In this document: positions 1-13,699 of the stretch, piece by piece
How positions within the stretch are numbered: position 1 is the stretch's first letter
Layout: each line of letters begins with the position of its first letter
Assembly: GCF_021130785.1 (NCBI RefSeq)
Contig: NC_060207.1
Location: 6,833,001-6,897,000, forward strand
Length of the DNA stretch: 64,000 nucleotides
Source of the DNA: Homalodisca vitripennis
Taxonomy: Eukaryota > Arthropoda > Insecta > Hemiptera > Cicadellidae
Direction: 5' to 3'
The notes under the pieces: model-generated
Told to the model about the DNA's origin: nothing
What the model saw: the letters and a program-made list of their open reading frames with translations, nothing else
Databases searched by the model: none
Translations under genes and position numbers: made by a program

Positions 1-1342
1 CAGGTAAATTTAAAAGGAGTTATGTGTTCCAAATGCAGGACAGAATGTTTGCAGTTTCTGCAGAACTATGTACGATGTCACTTCACACTGCTTGCGGTTG
101 TTTCACCGCTCCGCTATGCAAACTGCCGGGCACTAAAGGCCGCTACTGTTGGAATGCGCGCGATGTTATGTGAAGTCATCATAGATGTGGAATGGCTGTC
201 ATTCATATCTCTCAAAATGTATGATGATAGCATGCCAACAGGACATTACTGAGAATTTCGGCCGTTACATTGTACCCACGCTCCGTTTACATGGACATAT
301 GGCCTTTTCAGATTTCACATAATCGTCGTTACTATGCTGGACAACGCAGATGATTTATATATTGTATTTGTAAGCTGGAATTGCATCTAAATCACTCCCT
401 AACGTCTACGAGGCTTGAATTGAATATATATAAATATTTGTAAACACTAAATGGAATTACGATGACGTAATTAAAATTTTAAAACATTGTATATTTGTAT
501 AAATAAGTTATAGTAATATATCGACATTTTGTTTTTAGGCTACTGTAATTTTAATTATCTTTGGTGGTTTTGCATTTTTATAAAGTTTATACCCTTCATG
601 TGCTTCGTCGACCAACCCTTTCTCTGTACACTCTACAAGTACATCGTTAACTGTTATAATTTAACTATATTAGTTTGCCCCTTTTTAGTTCTAATTTCAT
701 TATCATATAAAAAGACAACGTCCAATAGAAACAACACGAAGCAATCAAATTTTCCTTAAAAACTTGTATAACTATAAATATAAATTATTTTGTATATCAC
801 TATTAATACGGTTTATGTTTGGGTTAAAATTAAAGGAAAGAACATCGTATTTAATTCTTATTGTGTTGATTGATGGTAATAATTATTCACACACAATTTC
901 TGTAAAAGTACCTTAAAGAAATATTTAATCTATATTTTGAAAATTATTTTACAGTTGAAAAAATTCTTAACATAAATTTCGAGTGGTGATCTCAAAAAAT
1001 GGAATTAGAGGTAAAATTATAAATTTATTAATAAAAATTATTCTAAATATAGAAGTGTTTTGATTTCGTAGTGACACTAATTAAAAAAGCAATGTCATAT
1101 TGATATAATATATCTTTGAATATATACATTAATCAGTAAGTAAACGGTTCTTTAGCATTTTAAATATAGATTTATATATAGAAATATAGTTTACACATGT
1201 ATCTGTTGAAATAAACAAATAATAGGTTATTCAACCATTATATTCAGGATAGATATTATACAGTTTCGTTATATTTTTATTTAAGAACTAAGGAGATACT
1301 TGGGGATAGTGTTCATTTGATAGCGTAAGTGGAACTTCACCT
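1..1342. other. AT-rich non-coding DNA, no recognised gene
   Basis: The first 300 bases are less AT-rich than what follows and carry a 76-codon open frame at 22-252 on the plus strand. It shows no domain, no signal peptide and no splice context that I recognise. From about 350 to 1340 the DNA is AT-rich with frequent stops in all frames. Nothing else can be supported. Confidence 0.6.
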
Positions 1343-1450
1343 GCCTCAAGTTTGTTGAAGTGGAAGGTAGAATATTTAAGTCAATGGCTAACAAGTTGGT
1401 TCGCCTTCAGGCAGTTGGTAACGAGCTTCTTCGCTAACTCGTTATTGTTT
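1343..1450 (+). repeat. Dispersed repeat family A, copy 1
   Basis: About 108 bases that recur in reverse complement at 46900-47006. Shared blocks include TTGTTGAAGTGGAAGGTAG, GAATATTTAAGTCAATGGCT and GGTAACGAGCTTCTTC, separated by small differences. The match begins and ends inside otherwise unrelated AT-rich DNA, so it is a dispersed repeat and not a chance match. No coding potential, TIR or tRNA-like boxes were seen. It may be an internal piece of a longer interspersed element. Confidence 0.8.
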
Positions 1451-2984
1451 TAAATACGTGATAAATTCGTTATAAAATAAAACAGTTAAAGTAATACTTT
1501 AGTTTTTGTTCTCTAAAACGTTTTTAGTCTTCATACTTTGTTCAAACAAGTCAATCGTTTTATTTTTGGTATTACGGTTTTGGCAATAAATTAATAACAA
1601 AATGAATTAGAGATAAACTCGTCAGATAACATAGTAGCCACTCATTTGTAAAATCAATTGTAAATAACATTGAAACACACAAAACAAAGTTGTCTGTCAA
1701 TCAGGATCCAGCAGTAAAAAGTGTCCCGACCATTACATGCCTAATGCATGATTTAATTTAAGTCGAACCTGGGTTGTGCAGTGACGTAATGTCAACTCCA
1801 AACACCCACTTTGCCGACAAGTGTCACATACAGATCCGGTTTATCAGAGCCAGTGCACGAATATTTCTTGTTTCTGACTTTTACTGCCGGCAAGATAGTG
1901 TTTTACAAGTACTATAAGAGAATTTTAACTATGTTAAAATGTTGTAGATTGGTTATTAAAGAGAAAAGATTTGGTTTTTCTGAATATTTGATTTAAAATA
2001 AAAGCAAGCATTTGAATGATTAGTAATTACATCTTTAATACTAGAGGTATCGTTTTGATATTAATATCAATACAACTGATGCAATATAAAAGTGAATTCA
2101 CTTTCTTACTTATTTGTATTTGAACCTTGATTCATTGTCATGTTTGTTAGTTTGGGTTTTCCCTTTTTACAATCTGAAGTTTACACGGTTTGTTGTATGA
2201 GTGATTTAACTAATGCACCAATATATGTGTACCTCAATTAGGGTCAAATTCGTTGACAGACGCTACGATTCAGGTCAAGGCAGCTGTGTTGCTGTTGACA
2301 GAGATTTACTGCTCACTTTGTTGGATCTGAAATTCAGTGACTTTAAATCTTGTGTATGTGATATTTGATTTCATTTTTGCTGTCACCAAAGGTGATATCG
2401 ATGAAGCCGTTGCCTGGATTTGGCGTTGTGCTCTCGGTGTAGCTTTATTGAGCGTGAAACCTGATAGGAATAACTTTATTAGGCAGACTTTATTAAGGAA
2501 TAGCCATCAATCTGGGTTTGAAAAAAAATTAAATTCATACCTCTTTTAAAATATCTTCAATGAATACAGCAAAAGTAATTTTTTATCACTCTGCACAAAA
2601 TTACAAGCATTCAAAGTCAGCAGTTCAAGAATTTTTTAATCAGGAAAAAAGGACGGTTGAAAATGAAATTATGAGTAATTGGTGTAGTTTATTTAAAAAA
2701 AAAAATCATTTCATATAGAAAAGACATATAATTCTTATATTTAAAATAACGTACGTTAGTCTCTGTTATAAGTTATAGCTCATGTGTGTACGGAACCATT
2801 TCACATGTTTATCTTCAGCCGTTCTAATTTGGCCTAATTACAAAATTGTCAACATTTTCTACCTTATATGTCTGATATGGAGTTTTAGAAAACTCTTGTA
2901 CTTTCTTCTGTATTCTGGGACGTTATATTACAGATCTATAAATTTAACATTAAAACAATTTTTCAAAATCATAAATCAGTAGTA
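1451..2984. other. AT-rich non-coding DNA
   Basis: No gene recognised. Short open frames at 1811-1996, 2337-2549 and 2782-2982 have compositions expected of AT-rich random DNA (rich in Phe, Leu, Ile, Lys and Tyr). A slightly GC-richer patch at about 2230-2480 has no recognisable product. Confidence 0.55.
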
Positions 2985-3066
2985 CCTAAAGGTCAGTTGG
3001 AAGAGCGCAAAACGGGCTCATGGTAAGGGATTGTTGAGCAATTCTGGCTACAAGATCAGGCAGATC
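2985..3066 (+). repeat. Possible decayed tRNA-derived (SINE-like) head
   Basis: The segment GTCAGTTGGAAGAGCGC near 2992 resembles a tRNA D-arm/A-box region. About 45 bases later, GATTGTTGAGCAATTCTGG sits where a B box would be expected, but it is a poor match to the GGTTCRANTCC consensus. No acceptor stem can be formed. If real it is a decayed tRNA-derived SINE head, not a functional tRNA. The call rests mostly on the A-box-like segment. Confidence 0.3.
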
Positions 3067-4860
3067 TTTTCGTGGTATCTGTTTACCTTAGAATAGCCAT
3101 AGTTTGTAAATTCCATATCATAATTGTCATATTGTTTGTCCGTTTAATCTCATAGCCAGATCGGTAGGCTGACTGTGTTTATGTACTCAACACAAGGGGG
3201 ACGAAGTAGGTAGACTGGGTGTAGAGCGTAGAGACTTCGATCAGCAGCACAACTGGGGGTTTCTACACAACTGCAGCAAGGTTATAGACTTCAATAGATC
3301 AAGAGCAGATCTTCAGCAGAAGGGTCTCTCCACACCTGACACTCACACCTCTGACAAATTCCATCGTATTGCGTGATATTTGTGTATGTTATTTTATAGT
3401 TTTTGTTGTGGCCCACCTTTAATTTCCTAAGAAAAATATGAAAATGAACAATAACTTACAGTCCGACAGGAACCCGCACATTTCCACCAGATTCAAGTGT
3501 TTCATGAACAACATTTAATTTTTATTTTACAATTAGCCGGATCCACAGTCGTAGGCGAGCCTCAAACATCGACCTGCCGGAGTAGCCGTTCTCAGCTAAC
3601 GCACGTGGACATGTTTTATTAACATTTACTAATTCACATTCCGACGTTAAAACCAATTTAACGAAAAGTATTACATGCGGAATATTAAAACCAAATTAGA
3701 GATATCATATGGCCACCAAACACCAAAGTACCAATTACATAATAACCCAATTAATAACAATATTAAACAGTATTAGAATGACGTAACCATAATAATATGA
3801 GAATAAAAATAATAGTATAAAATATTAACAAATAACAATGTGATACATTTATAACAACATGGCAACAACAGATAACAATGCTAATGTTAGCAATTAATAA
3901 ATGCAATAATAAACAAAAGACGTGATCAACAAGTTTCCCACATCAACAACGTGCAAATGTTCCATGAAGTTCAACAATAAACCACAAAAAAACTGTACAC
4001 AATAACACTAGATAACCAAACAAAACACCAAGTAGACAGAATATTGTATCTCTTAAAGGCACCCTTCATATGGAGCCTATGAGTATTATTCTTAGCCTTT
4101 CAGTATGTCTCAAATTCTAACCCAACACACTAGTTAAGTGCAGTTATTTTCCGTTGATTTCTATCCGTACTATTGAGGGGTTGTGGAGGGGAGGGAGGTA
4201 TTGGGTAATGCTATATGAAAAATGAGCCAGTCAATTTAAACATATAAAAATTCAATATGAATATAAATTCAAACCTAAATATTATAATTTCACATTTATT
4301 AATAAGTAATGTTTCTGTAGGTAATGCAGTTTTCGTTTTTCACAGACACTAAAAGTGTTTAAATGTATTGAAGCTTCATGTGGATTGCACGTAAGAAGCA
4401 ATTTAAAGCTAAACTAGTTAAGCATATGTGATTAAAAATGCTCCTTGTCTGCCATGATATAAATATTTCGGAGTACAATTAATACTTTTATATCCTAGAG
4501 TTGAAGAAAGTACCTATCGATACTATAGTATACGTAACTATTAATAAATTATGGTTATTGCTCTACTTAAAAACTAGGTTCCAAAATTTGATAAAATTCC
4601 TAAAGGTAGATAACAATGTGAATAGGAGTTCATTATGAACCATACAACTTTTGTATTGAAAAAGTGACGTTCGTAAATGCCTTTAAGGGAACAGACTATG
4701 TGAAAAGTTAACTTATATCATGTTCATGCTTCCCACCCTTCATTGTGACAACTGAGAAGGGAGAGGTGAAGTATTGGGTTATCTCACTTACACGTGTGCC
4801 TTCATGGAGATATAAATCTGTCACGGCAGATCGAAGATTTCCAACCTGCACGGTTAGGGC
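3067..4860. other. Non-coding DNA, locally GC-richer at 3190-3640
   Basis: A moderately GC-rich stretch at roughly 3190-3640 could be a remnant of an old element, but I found no LTR pair, TIR or coding similarity. The rest is AT-rich. The 4690-4860 part leads into dispersed repeat B and may belong to the same element. Confidence 0.5.
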
Positions 4861-4940
4861 TATGACATATCGAACACTGATAAGGGGGTAATTGGTAGGG
4901 TTGCAGCCGTGGCAGCTATAATGTATTTCTTGAAATATGA
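4861..4940 (+). repeat. Dispersed repeat family B, copy 1
   Basis: Starts with TATGACATATCGAACA and continues through a GGCA(G/A)CTAT(A/C)ATAATGTA-like block to a TTGAAATAT end. The same order of blocks occurs on the plus strand at 34279-34358 with substitutions and small indels. Two diverged copies 29 kb apart indicate an interspersed repeat of unknown class. Confidence 0.6.
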
Positions 4941-7282
4941 CTCCTTCCTCATGGTGGCGTCATATATGATTGCATTTCAAAAACACAATAAGTTTGTGCA
5001 AGAAACAATATAAGGTTATTTGTATTTAATTAATCGCAAACTTTAGTGTATTGAAAAAATTACATAAGGATCTCACAGCGGTGTTAAAATGTCCTGGGTA
5101 GTCTTAATGTTTTTTTCGTTTAGGCGGCATCGGTACAGGGCAGAAAAACCACTGGAAACACATTAATGGCTGTGTAGACATCACTGGAAACTGAGATATC
5201 TCTTCTACAGGATTAGTAATTTAACGATTATGGACACGAGGTTTCAAAAGGTCTTGGAGCGGGATTCTTGAATATTCTGAAGTATTATATGAGGTAGTCA
5301 TTAATAAAGCATAAACGGCTTCTGCTGAAAGCTTCGGATAGTCATAAAATCTCTTTAGGCTATTACGAAAATACAATAAAACTTTATTGAACATTTAACG
5401 TAGGCTTAATGCTAATGTAATTTGTATTTGGATTATATTTATGTCAGGTATTTAATATGTAAGGCGAAATCAGTGAAAATTTAAAAGTATACGGATTCAC
5501 ATAAAAAAGAAACAAGGCTTTTTTAATTAATAAATGACAAAATATTTTTTTGAGAAAATCCGTGAATGTATGAATTTTAAATTAGATATAGGATAAAATT
5601 TAACATGAAAGTAATAAAAGTATATTTTTAAATATTTACTCTCTTAATACATATACCAATATATTGGATAAAAAAGTTGGTCGTTATGTATATTATCTAT
5701 TTCAATTTGAATCCATAAAAATAGTTTAATAATAATTCTAAACGATAATTAAATTACATATTCTTCTAAAGTCTTCAAAGCTTCTTTTTCTTCCCACCAA
5801 AATTTCTACTTTACTGTTACGAAACAAATTCTGGAATATACGCAGAAAATATTGTTTATAATAATTATTTGCTACTACCCGCATTAAACAGAGCCGTTAC
5901 GTTTTCAAAGCTTTTACTGATTTTAAAAGCAATATGAATTCACTTGGATTAAACAAAGAACAAAGTACTGATTAGGAATGTAATATCCAGTATTGTTGCC
6001 TTAAATAAAAAATAATAAAAACACTAATTGGTTTGAATACAAAAACATTTTGCATTAGGTTATTGTTTATCTTTGTAATAAATATTGCGAAAAGTTAAAA
6101 TGTTTAATATATGAATTTTGGATCCAATTGATTCAGGAAACATTCTCCTAAGTTTGAATAATAATGCCTCATTTCATATAATACTATTTTTTATTTTTCT
6201 TACAACCATTATGTTTGAACATTATTGTTTAATATTTTCAATTCATGCCTCATTGTTGAACATATCGCTTGAAGAATAATAAATTTAAGTCTTATGTAGT
6301 TTAATTCGCAGAAAACGAACTACAGTAAATAGTTTCATTCGTTACAAATTATCTCTAAATTTTGCGTAGTTTAAACTTTTAATTTAAATAATTTTTTGTC
6401 ACCAGTAACAGTTTTAAAAACAATAAAAAATTAAACCTAAGAATATTTAACGTGGATTTTGTAAACCAGGCGTGAGACATTCCCAATATTGAGCAGGGAA
6501 AAAGTAAATAATGAAATACTAAACTTTCTTTAATACTACCTAATACTACTAACTATTAATTACCAACTGAGGAAACAATAAAGAGTTTTTGGTAATAGTG
6601 TAATATGTAATAGAGAACTTTAATTTTACAGTTCTACTAAATATATGACTAAATATCAACCATTTCTTATTCTTATTATACATCCAATAATAGAGCACCG
6701 CATGGTACACTTTCAAACAAGTTGTATCAAATAGCAAATAGAAGCTAAAATGAAACTTTAACTGAGTACAGTTATTGCATTAATTACTTCTAAGTAGAAA
6801 GTGGGATCTGCAATGAGTTGCTGTCGACTGCAAACAATAATTTTGCTGTCGCATGTCACAAACAGTTATGGTACCGTATAGCATTAAGTTAAAACAGACA
6901 GTAGTCTTTACACTATTACTACAGCCACATTAATACTAGTAAACCAGTTGCTGGGCTGGTACTATAATTGAGCGTTGATATATTGCCATTTTAATTCAGA
7001 ATGTTTACTCTTTTAATTTGAATGTATAACGTTGTTGCAAAAGTGTAAACAATGAAAGCGGGGTATTGCAAGAGACAGAGTAATTAATGTTCTAGCATAG
7101 TTATAATACGGAGCAAAAACAATTTATATCCTAACAATATTGCGTTTTATTGCAGTCAACGTTTTTATTGCAGATGCATATAACTTTTCAGGTGTTTGTT
7201 TATGAAGACCTCTGCTTTATCGTTGTCACAAAAGGGCTCATGCGTGTTTATTTTTCTGAAAGATTGAATAAATCTTATTTAC
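4941..7282. other. AT-rich non-coding DNA
   Basis: No gene, tRNA or element end recognised. A minus-strand open frame at 6549-6737 (62 codons) has AT-driven composition only. A dyad-free stretch with many poly-A and poly-T runs. Confidence 0.6.
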
Positions 7283-7371
7283 TTTCCATATGTCCTGCAT
7301 TAGCTTCGGACCCTCTTCTTTCATTGTGTGGCTCCCCTCTCAAGTAAACCCTTATATTGCGAGCTTTTCGC
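7283..7371 (-). repeat. Dispersed repeat family C, copy 1
   Basis: In reverse complement this matches 43417-43500 on the plus strand. Shared blocks, read on the minus strand here, are TATAAGGGTTTACTTGAGAG aligned with TGTAAAGGTTTAGGGAAGAG, then GGGGAGCCACACAATG aligned with GGGGAGCCATACAATG, then GAGGGTCCGAAGCTAATGCA aligned with GAGGGCGAGACTAATGCA. The collinear matches with small indels show a common ancestor. Class unknown. Confidence 0.7.
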
Positions 7372-9167
7372 ATACAACCAGGTTTTCTCAGCCGAAGGCG
7401 ATATTCTGTCAAACGTAGTATGTGGGTGTAGATATTTCTAGAACTTCCTCTATATCACAGTCTGTACAACCCATTAGTTTGTTAGACTGCGTTTCATGAA
7501 ATAAAAATGTACTATTTGCCATTTTAAAAGAATATCTTCTTTAGAACTAATTAACATGTTTTTAATAAAACTTATTTATCGAAAAAAATAAGTTTTATTG
7601 AAAACGTGTTTAGTAAATTATATTATTATTGAATGAATAATAATAAAACAAATTCAATTTGAACCTATGTAGAAGATCTATATGCTTTGACTGTTTTAAT
7701 ATGTTACTAGATTAAATGTCCACGACTATTTATATTCAGTTTTAGCCTGTTAAAGTTTTAATGTAGACTAAAAAAGCTTGAAAAACTCGCAGAGCTCACA
7801 TAGCTCTATATAATTTCAAATTCATCCATCTAAAGCATGCCACATGATTTAGACAATTTCCATGCAATTTATGGATCTTTCTATCTGATCTTCCCTGATA
7901 TCTTTCACAGACACTATGTATGCGCTGAATTCTGAAATCACAACATACATATTGTGCGTCAGCTACAAGCACACTATCTTTAAATTTAATTAAAACATAT
8001 TAACATTAATTATCATGACACTAAAGAATACAGCTCACAATACTCCTTCTTGCAGCGAGGAACTAAAAAGAAAATTATATAATTACAGGTAATTATCAGA
8101 TACCCGCACCTTGGAAAAGTGGAAGCTTCTAGAAGAGATTGAGAGGTTCTGATGTAAGAAAATTCCAGATTACAGTAGTTTCTCATTATTGGTAATAGTG
8201 ATAAATCAATTAATTTCTGATAGGTAGCTTGCAGAAACCAGAAATTAATTTTAGGATCAGCTACTAAAACCTTTCATATGTCAGGATATTCTAGACAAAA
8301 ATATTCAAGAATCAATATGATACCAGTGGTCGAGAATTCTCTACTACTTACATTAATTCTTACAAGAATTATTTTCTGTTTTATTTGACAACACCACCAG
8401 GCGGATATCTCAGAGTGCAGTACGGGAATTTAGAACATTTAGAAACAAAAAGATTTGGCTGGCAGAAAATATGGTGGAATTTAAAACTACCTCTCTGTTA
8501 GTGCTTCTGTTTTCTGGAGCCTGATCAGAAATCTTCTATCCAGTATACGTTACAGGAATTAGGCTATTTTATCCTTTGAGAGTGAACTTCCCATCCCAAA
8601 AGCTATCAGCCTGTGGTAACTTCTTGGTATCTACCTTTCAAAGACTCGCCTTTTAGCTTTGGACCGATCCCCTAATCTGAATCTTCTTCAGATCCAGTTA
8701 GAATTAGACTGAATGAATATTATGGATTTTTCAGATTGCAGGAGGTTTTTGTAAAGATGGCTATAACCTTTCGGATCCAGAACCTTTCACAATACCTGGA
8801 GACTCTTAAAACCTCTGGAACTAACAGCAGGCAGGAGTTATCAAAATATTTTCGTTTCTGAAATCATGGTCTTAAAATTAAGTACTAAAATGTTTAAATA
8901 CAATGAACCCTGTAAAATTTGTAGTATTGCCTAATTTTCACGGTAGAAGATATTTTAACGGATATTTAACTTTGATGCAACAGGTATACATATTATGCCT
9001 TATGTATACTAATACCGCGATCAGTAATCTCATTAAAGAATAATTTATAAACACAAATATTAATTTGCTTTCAATGAGGTAATATGGAGCAGTAATAATT
9101 CATTTGATAAAAGTTAAGGGATGTTCTGCAGGCGGGATTATACGAACAAAGAGATAATAGTTCATAT
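7372..9167. other. AT-rich non-coding DNA
   Basis: No gene recognised. The 8390-8870 part is somewhat less AT-rich but has stops in all frames and no recognisable similarity. Confidence 0.55.
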
Positions 9168-9270
9168 TTTACTGGCAATCCTGTCTCATGGCCCGCGGTT
9201 ATGAACCATGCATCTTTAACGAAGGACACTCGCTCCGCACCGAGCCATAAATGTTGTACAACGTAAAGGG
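9168..9270 (+). repeat. Dispersed repeat family D, copy 1
   Basis: Carries GCATCTTTAACGAAGGACAC and CCGCACCGAGCCATAAA. Both recur in reverse complement at 32541-32648, together with flanking GGCAATCCTGTCT / CGCAATCCTATCT. The core of about 50 bases is almost unchanged while the edges are more diverged, suggesting either a fairly recent element or a conserved core. It is GC-richer than its surroundings. Confidence 0.8.
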
Positions 9271-12200
9271 GTGACGTAAAGGAACTTTTAGTTTACGACT
9301 TTTGTTCTAAAAGGACGTACAACTTTTAGTGTTGTCACTAAGGTCCTAAACTTTACACCCGAGCCATACTTAAGAACAGCATACCTTTAAGTGATTAAAA
9401 GCTGCTATTTAAATATAATGCTTTAATCAGACGAAATTGTTACTTTTAATGGAAAGTTCCATAGTAAAGCTATGGATAGATATATTCTGGCATGTGCGTG
9501 TGGGAGTGTACACGTGTGCATGTGTTTGAGAGGCTCTCGAAAAACCTGTGAAAGAAATAGATGGTGGGTTTTTCTCAGAAATTCATTATTTAAATGCAGA
9601 ATACTCCAAAAGGAACGTTGATATCCGTGCGCTACTAAAAATAACAATAATAATTTTTATGTTAAAAGCATTTGAACATACAAATTTAAAATACCTAATT
9701 TTGTAATTTAAACTTAAGACCCGTAAAATATATCCGTTTACCACATAAACCCCCAATTAGCCATATTGTGAAAGGAAATTTAATTCCAATGGTAAATTTT
9801 GCAACACGATTACATGCCCAAAAATCTGCTCGGCCTGAGTTATCATATTAATTACTATATTATAGCACAAAACGGGTAACTAAAGACACACAATTTTGTC
9901 AATATCTTATGTGACCATTTATGAAATTCCATTATGACAAGTCTAATGTAAAATGTACATCAAGTAAAGCCTTTCGGCTCAACCTAAAAATAAGAACTTT
10001 CTACTTTAATAAATGGTACCAGGTTTTTTCCTTTACAGTTCACCTCTGCTAAACTACCCTTTTATAACAATGTACATTTTTGAATTATGCTTACGTAAAA
10101 AAATTGTTGCCGTACTCCTTGTAGACCATTCTTCATTGGATCTGAAAAGTCAATAAAATACCTTAAAATTCCTTCTTAAGTCCATTATTCATTCACTAAA
10201 TTCAACTTTCACAACTTGAGCCAAAACAAGAACATTAAACCATCTAGAACAGAACCTACTTTGTAAAGGTTTCAAACTTTAAACCAACATAATTTTGTAA
10301 AGAGTGAACCTTTTCAGGTCGGATTTCTGGCATTGTTCACTAATAATAAAGAACTTTAATTTGATATACTTCTCGACCTATGCTCTAATTTAAGATTTAC
10401 TTCTGATTCCTTCTGGACCATCTCCATGACATAGCAAAAATTTAAGTTCCTTAAAAAAGTAGATTTATAAATCAGTAGTGATTTTAAGTAAGTTTTATTG
10501 CTCTACCTGTAATAGTACGGAAATTATCAAGTCCGTGTGGGACTTTTTATACCCTGCACACAAACACACACACGAACATTTACTCTTTTATATACGTGTT
10601 TATAAAATATATAAGTTCATATTTAATACTCTCTTTGTGTTACACTTATGTTGACTGCAGTAACCACAATAAAGTCTGTTACGCCTTTCGATTAATCAAA
10701 ATGACTCAGTGTAGAGCCGAAATGAGTGTGTTAATCTGGGTTGGGTAACACAACTTGCTAAACACAAATCCCAATTCCGAAAATACAAAGTGAATTAAAT
10801 TGTACATAACTGCAAATAAAAAGTCAAAGATCATTACGATATCAATTTATGCACTTATTTTTTCTAAATACTTAAAAATATTTCATTACAAACTCATTAC
10901 TATTGGTGTACTGTTGTAAAAAATTTCAGTATTATAAATTAAAACCTTTGGAGGTGTTTGATTCATCTCCACTGTTGCTTGTAACATCTCTTTTTGAAAA
11001 CAGTTTCTTTCAAGACTCCTTTGGAACGCCGCCGTAGCATTTAATTAAGTGGCGCTGGGAGTACTAACAAAAGGGAGAGATAATTGCAGTGAAGACAACA
11101 GAGTTTTAAGGCCGGTTAAATTAATCCGATTTTTCATTTTCGATTGCTAGTTAACTACAACTGTAAAATACTTTCAAAGGCAACAGTGCAAACAAAGGAT
11201 TGCCGTATTGTTATTTTTCAAACGCAAAATTCAGTAATTAAAATTTGTCACAAGATACATAAATAAGCATATTTTCAACTAAAAGTTAACTAAAACCATG
11301 AGAAACTTTCAGAGCCAATCGTAAAACCGAATGAATTTAGTATCGGTATTTTAATAGGAAAATCCAGTAATAATACTACGTAATAAGATATGAAAGTGAC
11401 CATCAAATTCAACCTGAATTGATGTTGACGTTTCAAAAATAAAACATGGTTTATATAAAGAATGTCTTAAAGGATTTCCAGAGTTCTTCTGGTGCTATGC
11501 ATTGACTAGACATTGGATGGCATTTTTACTTCAATATCAACGAGATACTGTCCCTGGACACTGTTTGTGAAAATGTATATACATTTTATAACGTAAAATA
11601 GACATTTATATGCCAATATTGAAGACTTCGTAACGTCTCAACTCTTCATTTACTAGAAAAAAAAAACAGAAATGTGACAAATATTCATGTAACCATAAAT
11701 AGAACATTTTAAAATGTCTAAAATGTTAATTGTATTGTTAAGTATATCTGCAACCTTAAGTTTTAATCACATTTAACGTTTTTTTTCCTCAAATACGTAC
11801 GTTTTACATTATGATTTAGGGAATTGGCCTAATTTAAAGAGTTACAGTACCCGCGGATTATTTCACGGATATTAAGCGCCAAACTTGCTCCGCGGGTCTT
11901 CGGGGGAAAAATCAGTTTCCTATTAAACCTACTTGAGTGCAGTCCTTTAATTTATGAGTTTTTTCATTAAATTACATTTTTCACCGTATAGGTAAAATAC
12001 TCTGGATACTGGTGGGGTTATTGATTGGGTAATTCTTGTACATAAGTTATAGTAAAAACCAATTTGCAAACTATTTAAAATATATATTTATTTAACTCCA
12101 AATACGTCAACACGAATACGTTATTGCCATTGGTCGCTTGTTACTATAAAATTAGTAAATATTATTTAAAACTGGACTAAAACTATCGCATGAAACATGA

Positions 12201-12530
12201 AAGTTTACTTATACGAGAATACTAATTAGACATCTCCAATTCTGTGAATTCTCTCATTTTAATTATGTATATTTTCTGCGCTGAAGGAGAATTTAGCCTA
12301 TGACCAAATGTAGAGTTGAATATTTGAAATGTTACTACACGTTTACTTCCGAGTAAAATAGAATACTTCGTAAAGTAGAATACAAAGTGTGAATTTAGAA
12401 TTTGGGAATCAATTTCAATATCCGGGGTGTGTATGTGCTGGGATATTTTCCAGCGATATAATGTTTCAGGGTGCTATAATGTGATATTATGTCACAACAC
12501 CCTACAACGAATGTACTTCCTGAGGTTCTG
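9271..12530. other. AT-rich non-coding DNA with one small dyad
   Basis: No gene recognised in 3.2 kb. At 11849-11857 and 11889-11897 there is a perfect 9-base inverted repeat, ACCCGCGGA / TCCGCGGGT, with a 31-base spacer. This is the only GC-rich dyad nearby and its function is unknown. At 12468-12505 a GGGTG...CACCC dyad brackets an ATAAT-rich loop. The minus-strand open frame at 9423-9647 overlaps a CA/TG-rich tract and looks fortuitous. Confidence 0.5.
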
Positions 12531-13370
12531 ATGCTTAGATGATGCAGCCGTAGCGTAGCTCTCGCAAGAAAAAGTCCTCATTTCTGGAATAGACTGCACT
12601 CATTTCGCCAACATTCGATCGGGGAAATTGGCAGAAGGTGAGGACTTGGGACTCGGAGAATCGAGGCGGGATGCTGGAGAAGTAGCCAAGGCTAGACGGA
12701 GCAATGGCAAAGGTGGAAATTCTGTTCAAGGACAGAGACCTAATAGGTTGAAGACCGAAGGGACAGACAATCGATAGACGAGTCCCCTCATGCTTCTTGG
12801 AGTTGGAAGGCAGAAGCTGTGACTGAATCGCCTAGTTATTAATAATAAGGAATGACTCGATTGTTCTGAGTAAGGGAAATAAACTCCTCTAAAGAGAGAG
12901 CACTGTTTTTTCCTAGATTCGGTATTCCTAGGTTTGTGGTGTTTCTTTATAATGCCCACGTTGAGATGCATTTTATTGATTTACGCTTAATAAAGTACTG
13001 AGATCAAATTTAATGTGAACAGTTCCGATACTAAACTTTGTATCATGTGAACATTTTGCCACTTTGCTGTATGTTTTTAGGGAATGCCTCTGATTTTCCA
13101 GGGAGCATTAGGCGGTGAGGAAATGCCTTATACCCACTTTCAAGAGCAGTCGGTTATATCGGAATCACGTTGCGCATGCGCCAACCTCAATAGCGTCGAG
13201 TCTCGCATCCCTGAAGAGCTAACCTGTTTACTAAGAAAAGTGATAATTGGAGAACTACCAATAGAAACTAACGAGTTGTACAACCAAATTTTGTATCGCT
13301 TTTTTTACAAATTTATGTATAGGTATATAACGAAGGTTCTACTGTTGAAGTAAGTGAGTAATACTACAAG
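12531..13370. other. GC-richer block with short open frames, unassigned
   Basis: The block at 12531-12990 is clearly less AT-rich than its flanks and is open in parts on the minus strand (12535-12729 and 12726-12971). Neither peptide matches anything I know. A plus-strand 89-codon frame at 13084-13353 follows a pyrimidine/TTTTTAG acceptor-like sequence just before its ATG and contains TGCGCATGCGC. It could be an exon or a decayed element, but no domain is visible, so no gene is called. Confidence 0.35.
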
Positions 13371-13699
13371 TTTTGCATGATAAACTAATTAAATATTGAC
13401 TCAGCATAGAATTACTACGGTTAAGCACTGTACTGTAAAACTAAAAAATTGGAAATACTATCTTACAATCAGGACTGTCAAATTAAAATGGTGATGGGAG
13501 CACACATTAAACCCCATTTCCGATCTACGTTATATTTTATTACAAAAATATATATTCTCAAAGTTATCACACACTCATACGTAAATGGAAAGTTGACAGA
13601 ATATTATTTTTGGAAAAATTATGAATACATTATCGAAATATTACTGTAGTGTAAAAATTACTTTTAAATTTAATAGTTAATTCAGCCAAACACGGTAAA

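Noticed and set aside
22..252. 76-codon plus-strand frame near the window start
   Set aside because: No recognisable motif; could be an exon fragment but nothing supports it beyond lower AT content.
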